Source of the DNA: Hymenobacter aerilatus
GTDB taxonomy: Bacteria; Bacteroidota; Bacteroidia; Cytophagales; Hymenobacteraceae
Assembly: GCF_022921095.1 (NCBI RefSeq)
Contig: NZ_CP095053.1
Coordinates: 4,878,501-4,942,500, forward strand
Reading direction: 5' to 3'
Length of the DNA stretch: 64,000 nt
Positions within the stretch are counted from its first letter, which is position 1. Every line of letters begins with the position of its first letter. The notes under the pieces were generated by a model, which worked only from the letters and a program-made list of their open reading frames with translations, was not told the origin of the DNA and made no database searches. Of the stretch, positions 27,516 through 34,934 are shown in pieces. Both the position numbers and the translations under genes were made by a program.

Positions 27516-28178
27516 ATGAAAAGGTACGGCATATTATCTGTTGCCTTCTTATTACTGGTATCTTGCTCCAAGACAGAATCTGACACTCTGATTATCTCAG
27601 AAGGCGAGTGCATCGAAAAAATAGCTGTAAAGCAAGATACGCATCGGGTGTCCGATGCCGACTATACTGCAACCACGCGCCTTTTTCAACAAAATTCAAT
27701 TCCTCTACAAGGGCTGCGTATTGTACAATACGATACAGAAACTATTATTCTTAATGGAGTGAGTAACTCTTATGTACATATAAAAGTCGCTCAATACAGC
27801 GGAGATCTGCCCTTCTTCTACGGAGAGATTGGGTATCACTTTAAAGACGGTAAGTTTTATTATCTATCTGGCGATAAGCTCACTACAACCTTAAGTCCAG
27901 TAGGAAAGTTGCCTTTGCGTGCCGTGCGTACCTTATACTTTAAAGCATTTGCTACTTATAATCAGCAGAGAAACTTTTATAAAGCGGCAGATTTTATGAA
28001 TAAATGTGTAGACGCTGAATTAGGGTATTATCCTGTGAAAACATCTTCTACGCCAACAAAGATTGTGCGGGCATGGCATGTTACGCCGAAAGGCAAACAG
28101 TATCCAGAGGCATATATTGATGATGAGAATAGTGAAACTATTTATTTTTTCGATGGGATTATGAGTTTATCGAAATAA
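27516..28178 (+). CDS. AT-rich lipoprotein, unknown function
   Basis: 220 residues with a lipoprotein signal (FLLLVSC, Cys17). No family recognised. It has regularly spaced aromatic residues and charged loops, and ends PEAYIDDENSETIYFFDG, as in small beta-rich lipoproteins. Base composition is far lower in GC than in the neighbouring sigma/anti-sigma genes, and codons such as ATA, TTA and AAA are frequent, which suggests recent acquisition. It lies 39 bp after the anti-sigma-like gene and is followed by a strong terminator, so it may ride on that transcript. Confidence 0.7.
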   Translation: MKRYGILSVAFLLLVSCSKTESDTLIISEGECIEKIAVKQDTHRVSDADYTATTRLFQQNSIPLQGLRIVQYDTETIILNGVSNSYVHIKVAQYSGDLPFFYGEIGYHFKDGKFYYLSGDKLTTTLSPVGKLPLRAVRTLYFKAFATYNQQRNFYKAADFMNKCVDAELGYYPVKTSSTPTKIVRAWHVTPKGKQYPEAYIDDENSETIYFFDGIMSLSK

Positions 28179-28213
28179 GTAGTGAATTTATAATTTAATT
28201 ATTTATCGCTGAT

Positions 28214-28247
28214 AAAAAGCCTGACCACTGAAATGGTCAGGCTTTTT
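28214..28247. terminator. Bidirectional terminator
   Basis: Perfect 14-bp stem (AAAAAGCCTGACCA and its complement) with a 6-nt loop and T or A runs on both sides, between the convergent lipoprotein and glucosidase genes. Confidence 0.92.
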
Positions 28248-28283
28248 ACTGCTATTTAAAGCAATTTATAATCTGATAGAATA

Positions 28284-30536
28284 TCAATAACTGATGGCCT
28301 GCTTATGGTAGGTGCTAAGGCTTTTCAGATCAGGTTGCAGGTAGGGCACGGCAAAATGCGTGTCGGCAAAAAACGCCTGCTGCTGTTGCAGCTGGGCTTG
28401 TAGGGTAGGGCTGATAGTGTGCGAGAACCGCCGGATGGTTTTACCTTGTTGGTCGGCTAGGGCTATTTCGAGCGTTGCGCCCGTGTGGCGCACTTGCAGC
28501 GTGGCACCCGCGGGTAGTGGCATTGTCACCTCCTCAAAACCGGGCAGCGAAAACCGGAGGGTAGGCGTTACGCCTACTGCCTGCACGGAGTACGTGCTGA
28601 TGGCGCCGATTTGGTAGTGCGCGCGCAGCTGCCCCGCGCCCACCGCCACGGCAAAGGCTACATCTGTTAGTGCTGAGGGTAGGCGCGGTTGCACCACCAC
28701 TTCGTTGCGCAGCATATCGGGCCGTATGCCCAGGAAATATTGGTACCACACGCGTAGCTGCTCGGCGTTGGACCAGGCCTGCAAAAACGCACCCGAAGGC
28801 TTGCCTCGCGTATGGCCGGGACGGGGTAGGGCATCGGCATTTTCGCTGAGGCTACCCACGGCGCCCTCGGCCAGCGCTTGGTGGTTCATATGCGCAAACA
28901 ACTGGTAGGCAATGTCAGGCTGGTTTTCTTCCAGCATCCGCTGCATGGCCATGCCGTTGTTCCAGAGCCAGACAGTACCATTGTGATAGGCCGCATCTTT
29001 GTGGTAGTAGTGCCAGTTTTCGTGGTAGGGGTGAAAGTCGGGGTCATGCTGGCTGAGCGAGGCCACGCCCCAGGGGTACACCAGTTCCTGCCACACCAGC
29101 TTGGTGAGTTGCATCCGGCACTCGGGGTCGGGCACCAGGGGGTAGGCGTAGAGCTGATTGGGGCGCAGCTGAAAGTCGCGCTGGCCGGCGCTGGTGAGGC
29201 GGTCGGCCATGTAGGGATGCTCGGCATCAAAGAAATCCTGCGGAAACTGCTGCTGTACCTGGGCCGCCACGGCGCGCCACTGCCGGGCGTTGGCGTCGTC
29301 GTGCAGATAGTCAGCCAGTTGCGCGCTAGCCAGCAGCTGCTCGTACCACAGCGCCTGCACGTCGTTGGCACGGTTGCCGCGGGGCGAAAGCGGCGTGACA
29401 TTCTTTATTTTGGCATCCATCCACGTATCGGCATCGTCGTGGGTGAGGTAGCCGTGGGCGTCTACCCAGTATTTCAGAGCGCCTTCGGCGGCGCGCTTCA
29501 CGGCCGGGTAAAATTCCCGAATAGCGGCCGTATCGCCGGAGTAGCGCAGGTAGTCCAGCATCTCCAGCACGAAACGCGGCGTGCCGTCGGTGGTATTATA
29601 GATGATGGCATCGGGGCGGGCGCGGTTGGGCACGCGGCCGTAGTCTTTTGAGGTAGGGTCCTGATTTTGCAACTCGGCAAACGACAGTAAAATCTTCTTT
29701 GCCGTATCGAACTGCCCCGTTACGAGGCAGGCGCCGGGTAGGGAAATGAACAGGTCGCGGCCCCAATAGTCGTTGAACCACGGTAGCCCCGCGTAGATGC
29801 CCCAGCCCTGTTGCTTGGTGACTAGCTCATCGGTAGTCAGCAGCAGCCAAGGTAGGGCCTTGTCGAGCTGTGGACTGTTGCTGGTAAAGGGATTAGTGCT
29901 GGCTACCAGCGTGTTCATGCGTTGCTTGCGTTGCTGTAGCCACGCCGCGTGGTGTTCCCGAAATTGCTCCAGCAGTGCCAGCACGTTTTCCTTGGCGTGG
30001 CCATACACCAGCACAAACCCACCGCTGGCGGCCGGTACGGTCAGGGCATCGTCTTGCACAGAGGTAGGTACGGGGAACCAGGGGGCTACCAGGAGGCGGT
30101 GGGTAGGCGCCTCTTTGGGAATCAGCCACAAACCATCGGGAGTGGCCGTGTCAGGCGTCGTCAGGTCGCCAACGGGGCGCCAAGTGAGCTGGTTTCCCTG
30201 CGCGCTTGTAAGGCGTAGGCTTACTACGGGCTGATTATCATACAAATACAGTTCTTCCTGGGCCGCGGCGAAAGTACGTTGCAGCTTATAGGGGTACACC
30301 TGTGCGCGGGCCGTCTGGCGGTCCAGCAGGGCACCATCAACCTGCACTGCATAGTCGTGCAATACGCGGTGGGTAGCAATGTTCCAGCCGGCGTGCCAGG
30401 CCGATTGCTCGTTGGCGTGGGTAGTGGCGTAGTAGTAGCCCGATTGCTTATCAGTAAACGAGAAAGCCCGGTTTTCAGCAGGTGGCACGTCGAGGGCGAG
30501 CTGATCTAGGAACGCGGTAGAGGTAGCATGCGGCAT
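28284..30536 (-). CDS. Amylo-alpha-1,6-glucosidase / glycogen-debranching-type enzyme
   Basis: 750 residues from the ATG at 30536 (MPHATSTAFLDQL). An N-terminal beta-sandwich (about 20-230) precedes an (alpha/alpha)6-barrel of the GDE_C type (about 255-660), with segments GLPWFNDYWGRDLFISLPG, GRVPNRARPDAIIYNTTDG, DDADTWMDAK, QALWYEQLL and YHNGTVWLWNNG. Acidic residues in these blocks are the probable catalytic pair. Family members hydrolyse alpha-1,6 branches of glycogen or related glucans. No signal peptide is seen, so a cytoplasmic role in glycogen use is likely. No other glycogen gene is adjacent. Related trehalase-like glucosidases are an alternative. Confidence 0.87.
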   Translation of the reverse strand: MPHATSTAFLDQLALDVPPAENRAFSFTDKQSGYYYATTHANEQSAWHAGWNIATHRVLHDYAVQVDGALLDRQTARAQVYPYKLQRTFAAAQEELYLYDNQPVVSLRLTSAQGNQLTWRPVGDLTTPDTATPDGLWLIPKEAPTHRLLVAPWFPVPTSVQDDALTVPAASGGFVLVYGHAKENVLALLEQFREHHAAWLQQRKQRMNTLVASTNPFTSNSPQLDKALPWLLLTTDELVTKQQGWGIYAGLPWFNDYWGRDLFISLPGACLVTGQFDTAKKILLSFAELQNQDPTSKDYGRVPNRARPDAIIYNTTDGTPRFVLEMLDYLRYSGDTAAIREFYPAVKRAAEGALKYWVDAHGYLTHDDADTWMDAKIKNVTPLSPRGNRANDVQALWYEQLLASAQLADYLHDDANARQWRAVAAQVQQQFPQDFFDAEHPYMADRLTSAGQRDFQLRPNQLYAYPLVPDPECRMQLTKLVWQELVYPWGVASLSQHDPDFHPYHENWHYYHKDAAYHNGTVWLWNNGMAMQRMLEENQPDIAYQLFAHMNHQALAEGAVGSLSENADALPRPGHTRGKPSGAFLQAWSNAEQLRVWYQYFLGIRPDMLRNEVVVQPRLPSALTDVAFAVAVGAGQLRAHYQIGAISTYSVQAVGVTPTLRFSLPGFEEVTMPLPAGATLQVRHTGATLEIALADQQGKTIRRFSHTISPTLQAQLQQQQAFFADTHFAVPYLQPDLKSLSTYHKQAISY

Positions 30537-30906
30537 GCGGAGGAGGAGCAGGTAGTTTATGCCAAAATCAGTGATACGAGAACAAAGAGGAGCGGTGTTC
30601 TGGCAAAAAAGCACAGAACAGGAAAAGCGCAGACATAGCTGCCCCGTGACTTGGGAGCAAATGCGCTAAAAGTCGGCACCAGCTGGAACCGGCGCCCTAC
30701 CTGTGGTCAAGACCACCAGCAACCCAATAGTAGTATGCGCGTCTATGAATAAGCCAAACGATATATTGTGCTACTAAATAAGATAATAATTATAGAAGGA
30801 TAGAGGTAATAGTGTGATAAGTAATATTTTGTGATTTGTGTAATGTCTTATTTATAGTTTGAGATATGTGTACATTTGCTGCTAAGTCTTTTATATTTTA
30901 TACTTT
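30537..30906. other. Divergent intergenic region, AT-rich half
   Basis: About 370 bp. The half near the hybrid kinase (30730-30900) is very AT-rich and carries the kinase's candidate -7 box. No gene or repeat seen. Confidence 0.55.
30871..30878 (+). promoter_or_regulatory. Candidate -7 box for the hybrid kinase (TACATTTG)
   Basis: Exact TAnnTTTG match 28 bp before the ATG at 30907, which predicts a leader of about 20 nt. Several TTTG words lie upstream, but none at the ideal spacing. Confidence 0.5.
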
Positions 30907-33648
30907 ATGACCATTGCTTCTGAGCATTTTGCAGGCCCTGCGGGCACATCCGTTGCACCAGAAAGCGAACAGCTATGGCGCGGGTGGGCCGAAAAATATA
31001 TTGCAGAGCTGGAGCAGGCCGTAGCAGCGGCACAAACGCAGCTACGGCAGCAGGAGGCTCGTTTTCAGGCGTTGCTGGATGTAGTGCCGGGTCCCGCAGT
31101 AGTGGTAGCAGCTAGCGGCGAGGTAGTAATGGCCAATGAACACGGTAGCGCGCTCCTGGCGCCAGCACCAAAGCAAGTGCCTGAGCCGCTGAGCCGCCTG
31201 ATGGAGGCAACTGCGCATCCAGCTTCGTATCCAGTAACGCTAGCCGATAACCAGTACGAGGCCGTAATCCAACCGGCCGGCTCCGAAACAGTGCTGTACC
31301 TGCACGATACCACCGCCCTACGTAGCGCCGAGGCTGCCTTGGTTGCGCAACAGGAGCAGTATGAGACCATCCTGCACGAGCTGCCCGTAGAAATTGCGGT
31401 GTTTGATGCGGCGCATCGCTATACCTTCGTCAACGCAGCCTCAATAAAGAACCCGGAGCTGCGGACCTGGCTTATCGGGCAGGACGATTTTGCGTACTGC
31501 GCGCACCGCCAGCGGCCTCAGGAGTTGGCCGTGCGTCGGCGCGCGCGTTTCGATCATGTGGTGCAGACGCGTACAGCGGCCATGTGGGAGGAGCAAGAGC
31601 CAATGGGAGAGCAAATGATGCATATTCAACGGCATTACCGCCCTGTGTTTGCTCCCGATGGTGCGTTGCGTATGGTGGTGGGCATGGCTATAAACGTAAC
31701 CGAACGGCGCCAGATGGAAGAGCGGTTGGTGGAGCAGCGCACCTTCTACGAGTTTGTGCTAGACCATTTGCCTACCGATGTGGGCGTGTTTGACAATCAG
31801 TTTCGCTATCGGTTTGTGAATGCTCGCGGTATTAAAGACTCGGAAACGCGCAAGTGGGTGATTGGCAAAGACAATTTTGCCTATTTCCAGCGTACCGGGC
31901 GGCCCGAGTCGATGGCCCGTGAGCGGCAGGCGCAGCTGGAAGAAGCGGCCCGCACCGGCGAACTGGTCACCTACGAAGAAACCTTCACGCGGCCCGACGG
32001 CGACCGGCACCTGTTGCGCTGCCTGCAGCCCGTGTTTCACCCCGATGGTTCCCTGCACCTGATCTTGGGCTACGGGCTGGATGTAACGGAGCGCGTAGCC
32101 ACGGAGCGTGCCCTGCGCCACGCCAAAATCACGGCCGAGTCGGCGGTGCGGGCGCGGGAGCTGTTTCTGGCCAACATGAGCCACGAGATTCGCACGCCCA
32201 TGAACGCCATTCTGGGCATGAGCCAACTGCTGGCCAAAACGCCGCTCACGCCCATTCAGAGCAGTTATCAGGAGGCCATTACCACTTCGGCCGAAAACCT
32301 GCTCGTCATTATTAATGATATCCTGGACCTCTCGAAGCTGGAAGCGGGCAAGATGGCGCTGGAGCAAGTGGGCTTTGCGCCTACCCTGCTGCTGGACCAG
32401 GTAGAGCAGACCTTGCGCTACAAGGCCGCCGAAAAAGGCCTACGCCTGCGCACCGAGCTAGACGAGCGCCTACCCGCAGTATTGCTCGGCGACCCATACC
32501 GCATCACGCAGGTATTGCTCAATCTGGCCGGCAACGCTATTAAGTTCACGGAGCGCGGGGAGGTGGTAGTGGCCTGCGAGGTAGTAACTGCCTCGTCTGC
32601 CGCCGCTGGCCCAGTCATACAGTTTCGGGTGACGGATACGGGGGTGGGCATCGAGCCGGAGTTCCTGGCGCGTATCTTCCAGGAGTTCAGCCAAGAAGAC
32701 GCCTCCGTAACGCGTAAGTTTGGCGGCACCGGGCTGGGCCTCTCCATCTGCCGCAATCTGGTGAAGCTGATGGGTGGCGATGTGCAGGTGCGCAGCCAGA
32801 AAAACCAGGGCACAGTGGTGGAGTTTACCTTGAGCCTACCCGTAGGCTCTGCCTCCGACCTGTTACCCCAAACCATCCTGCCCGAAGACAGCGCCATCCG
32901 GCAGAACCTGCGCTACAAGCACGTGCTGTTGGTAGAAGACAACCGCTTCAACCGCCAGATTGCCCGCACCTTCCTGCAGCAAGCCCAAGTGCAGGTAACC
33001 GAGGCCGAAAACGGCGAGCAGGCTGTGGAACTGGCCCAAGCCCAGCCTTTCGACCTGATTCTGATGGACATTCAGATGCCGGTGCTGGATGGCTACGCGG
33101 CCACGGCAGCGCTGCGTCATGAGTTACAGGTTACGACCCCCATCATTGCCCTCACGGCTAATGCCATTAAAGGGGAGCGGGAAAAATGTCTGGCGGCCGG
33201 CATGAATGGCTACCTGGCCAAGCCCTTCCAGGAAACGGCGCTGCTGCAGGTGGTGAGCGAGTGGATGGCCCCACACCACGCGGCCCCTATCCCGGTGCCC
33301 GCGCCGCCCCTGTTCCGGGTAGACGAGCTGTTGAAAATCGGGCAGGGCGACCAGGAGTTTGTGCGTTTTATGTTGGAAACCTTCCTGGAAAGCAGCGAGG
33401 AAATCTTGCTGGAGCTGACGCAAGGCTTGCAGGAAGGCAACCTGACCCGCCTGAAAACCGCCGCTCATACCCTCAAGCCCGGCCTTACCCATCTCTGCGT
33501 GGAGCACCTAATACCGCCTGTGGCCGAGCTGGACCAATGGCAGGCAGACTTCCAGCGCGACGCCCTTACGGCGCTGATACTAGCCATTGCCCCGCCCCTA
33601 CGCGAAGTGATGGACCAAATGCGTGCCTACCTGACTATGCCGGAGTAG
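30907..33648 (+). CDS. PAS-rich hybrid histidine kinase with receiver and Hpt domains
   Basis: 913 residues, soluble. An N-terminal coiled coil (about 20-55) leads to three PAS domains (about 55-150, 155-275 and 280-400), a HisKA domain with phospho-acceptor His426 (MSHEIRTPMNAILG), a HATPase (LAGNAIKFTERG, FGGTGLGLSICRNL), a receiver with Asp721 (LMDIQMPVLDG) and a C-terminal Hpt domain with His854 (AAHTLKPG). It thus holds a complete phosphorelay in one chain. The second and third PAS domains are similar to each other and share the pattern VNxxxIK, W(L/V)IG, then D(D/N)FAY. No cognate output regulator is adjacent, so its partner is elsewhere. Confidence 0.93.
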   Translation: MTIASEHFAGPAGTSVAPESEQLWRGWAEKYIAELEQAVAAAQTQLRQQEARFQALLDVVPGPAVVVAASGEVVMANEHGSALLAPAPKQVPEPLSRLMEATAHPASYPVTLADNQYEAVIQPAGSETVLYLHDTTALRSAEAALVAQQEQYETILHELPVEIAVFDAAHRYTFVNAASIKNPELRTWLIGQDDFAYCAHRQRPQELAVRRRARFDHVVQTRTAAMWEEQEPMGEQMMHIQRHYRPVFAPDGALRMVVGMAINVTERRQMEERLVEQRTFYEFVLDHLPTDVGVFDNQFRYRFVNARGIKDSETRKWVIGKDNFAYFQRTGRPESMARERQAQLEEAARTGELVTYEETFTRPDGDRHLLRCLQPVFHPDGSLHLILGYGLDVTERVATERALRHAKITAESAVRARELFLANMSHEIRTPMNAILGMSQLLAKTPLTPIQSSYQEAITTSAENLLVIINDILDLSKLEAGKMALEQVGFAPTLLLDQVEQTLRYKAAEKGLRLRTELDERLPAVLLGDPYRITQVLLNLAGNAIKFTERGEVVVACEVVTASSAAAGPVIQFRVTDTGVGIEPEFLARIFQEFSQEDASVTRKFGGTGLGLSICRNLVKLMGGDVQVRSQKNQGTVVEFTLSLPVGSASDLLPQTILPEDSAIRQNLRYKHVLLVEDNRFNRQIARTFLQQAQVQVTEAENGEQAVELAQAQPFDLILMDIQMPVLDGYAATAALRHELQVTTPIIALTANAIKGEREKCLAAGMNGYLAKPFQETALLQVVSEWMAPHHAAPIPVPAPPLFRVDELLKIGQGDQEFVRFMLETFLESSEEILLELTQGLQEGNLTRLKTAAHTLKPGLTHLCVEHLIPPVAELDQWQADFQRDALTALILAIAPPLREVMDQMRAYLTMPE

Positions 33649-33659
33649 TTACGAGTGGT

Positions 33660-33754
33660 GAAGTTGTGAAGAAGTGAGCATAGCAAAACGGCTGTCATCC
33701 TGCGCGTAGCGCAGGATGACAGCCGTTTTGCTATGCTCACTTCTTCACAACTTC
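33660..33754. repeat. Long palindromic repeat covering the end of the phytase gene
   Basis: Arms 33660-33705 and 33709-33754 are perfect 46-bp inverted copies with a 3-nt loop. The core holds GTCATCCTGCGC. The right arm includes the last two sense codons and the stop of the convergent phytase gene (33745-33753). It can act as terminator for the hybrid kinase and the phytase. Confidence 0.92.
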
Positions 33755-34815
33755 AACTCCTTCCCGGCTACGTCTTCCCAGCGGTAGTAATGAAAGTAGC
33801 GTCCTTCCGACATCACTACAAACAAGCCCTTTGGAAACTGGGCGTTCAGCGGAACGCTCGTTACGTCGGAACCGTCGCTGTGTAGGGCTTCTACCTTGAT
33901 AACTTTGACGAGCTCGTGCGAGTGGTCTTTTCCTTCTTCGCGACGGTAAATGTGAAACTGGTTGGCGCCTTGGTCTGATACCAGAATGTAGCCTTTCTTC
34001 TTGCTGGTTTTGTAGATGCTGATGCCCTCGTGGTCGTCGGTGAAGCCTTGGGTAGCAAACAGGCTGAGCTGTTCGTCGCCGCGAGCGGGGTCGGCGTAGT
34101 ACTGGCGCACGCCCACACCTTCGTCGGAGTAGTAGATGTAGCCCAGCTCATTGTCTACGGCAATGGCCTCGACTTCCTTACGGCCGCTATAGGTGCCAAA
34201 CTTGCGCACCAGCGTCATTTTCACGTGGCCCGTGCCATCGTCTTCTAGCCGGTACTGCCAGAGGTAGCCGGTGGTAGGGCCATCCTTGCGACCCACAATC
34301 GCAAACATGGCCTTATCGGAAGGTCGGGTGTAGAGGGCAATACCCATAGGCAGGTTGTGCGCCTCACCCGCGAAGACGGGTAGGCCGCCGTTGTCTACCG
34401 GCTGCATGTCGGGTAGGCGGAAGATGCGCAGACGCTGCTGCTCGCGCTCCGTCGTCACGGCAATATCGGTAGGCTGGCCGCCGAGGGGTAGGCCATAGGC
34501 TATGTCTACGTTGTTGGGGCGCTGCAAACCGTGCACAGTGCGACCGGGTACTTCCTTGCCCTGCAAATCAAACACGTAGAGGCCACCATCAGAATTTTTA
34601 TCGGTGCCGATAATCAGGCTTTGCGCAGGGTCTTTCGGGTTGATCCAGATGGCCGGATCGTCGGTGTCGTGCCGTACGGGGTCCGTAACGATAGTAGGCT
34701 TAAGGGTAGGACCCGTAGCCACGCCGGGCGTAGCGGAAGGTAGGGTAGCACGCTGGCAGCCAGCGGCAAGCAGTAAAAGCACCGCACAGGCGCGGGGGAA
34801 GCAAGAAAAAAACAT
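33745..34815 (-). CDS. Beta-propeller phytase, lipoprotein
   Basis: 356 residues from the ATG at 34815 (MFFSCFPRAC); the longer start lacks a good signal. Lipobox LLAAGC (Cys20). The propeller shows the family pattern DDPAIWINPKDPAQSLIIGTDK, then LQRPNNVDI, EGISIYKTSKKKGYILVSDQG and HSDGSDVTS. Family members release phosphate from phytate with calcium. It lies 119 bp downstream of a TonB receptor on the same strand, and the two probably take up phosphate or inositol phosphates together. A hairpin between them may reduce phytase expression. Its last two sense codons and stop lie inside a palindromic repeat. Confidence 0.9.
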   Translation of the reverse strand: MFFSCFPRACAVLLLLAAGCQRATLPSATPGVATGPTLKPTIVTDPVRHDTDDPAIWINPKDPAQSLIIGTDKNSDGGLYVFDLQGKEVPGRTVHGLQRPNNVDIAYGLPLGGQPTDIAVTTEREQQRLRIFRLPDMQPVDNGGLPVFAGEAHNLPMGIALYTRPSDKAMFAIVGRKDGPTTGYLWQYRLEDDGTGHVKMTLVRKFGTYSGRKEVEAIAVDNELGYIYYSDEGVGVRQYYADPARGDEQLSLFATQGFTDDHEGISIYKTSKKKGYILVSDQGANQFHIYRREEGKDHSHELVKVIKVEALHSDGSDVTSVPLNAQFPKGLFVVMSEGRYFHYYRWEDVAGKELKL

Positions 34816-34875
34816 TCGAAACGCGATAAGCTGGCTGCCGAGGGCACAACCAAAAAGTAAGAAAGCGAACAAATG

Positions 34876-34926
34876 CATAGCGGCCCCGCTTCCGGCGCTG
34901 GTGGCGTCGGGAACGGGGCCGCTATG
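34876..34926 (-). terminator. Hairpin between TonB receptor and phytase genes
   Basis: Arms 34876-34888 and 34914-34926 pair perfectly over 13 bp (CATAGCGGCCCCG), with inner TTCC/GGAA pairing. There is no long T run, so it may be an attenuator or an mRNA stabiliser inside the operon. Confidence 0.6.
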
Positions 34927-34934
34927 GTAAAAGA

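Noticed and set aside
28878..29651. 257-codon open frame antisense to the glucosidase gene
   Set aside because: Val/Gly/His-rich composition typical of antisense frames in GC-rich genes; no start signal or family.
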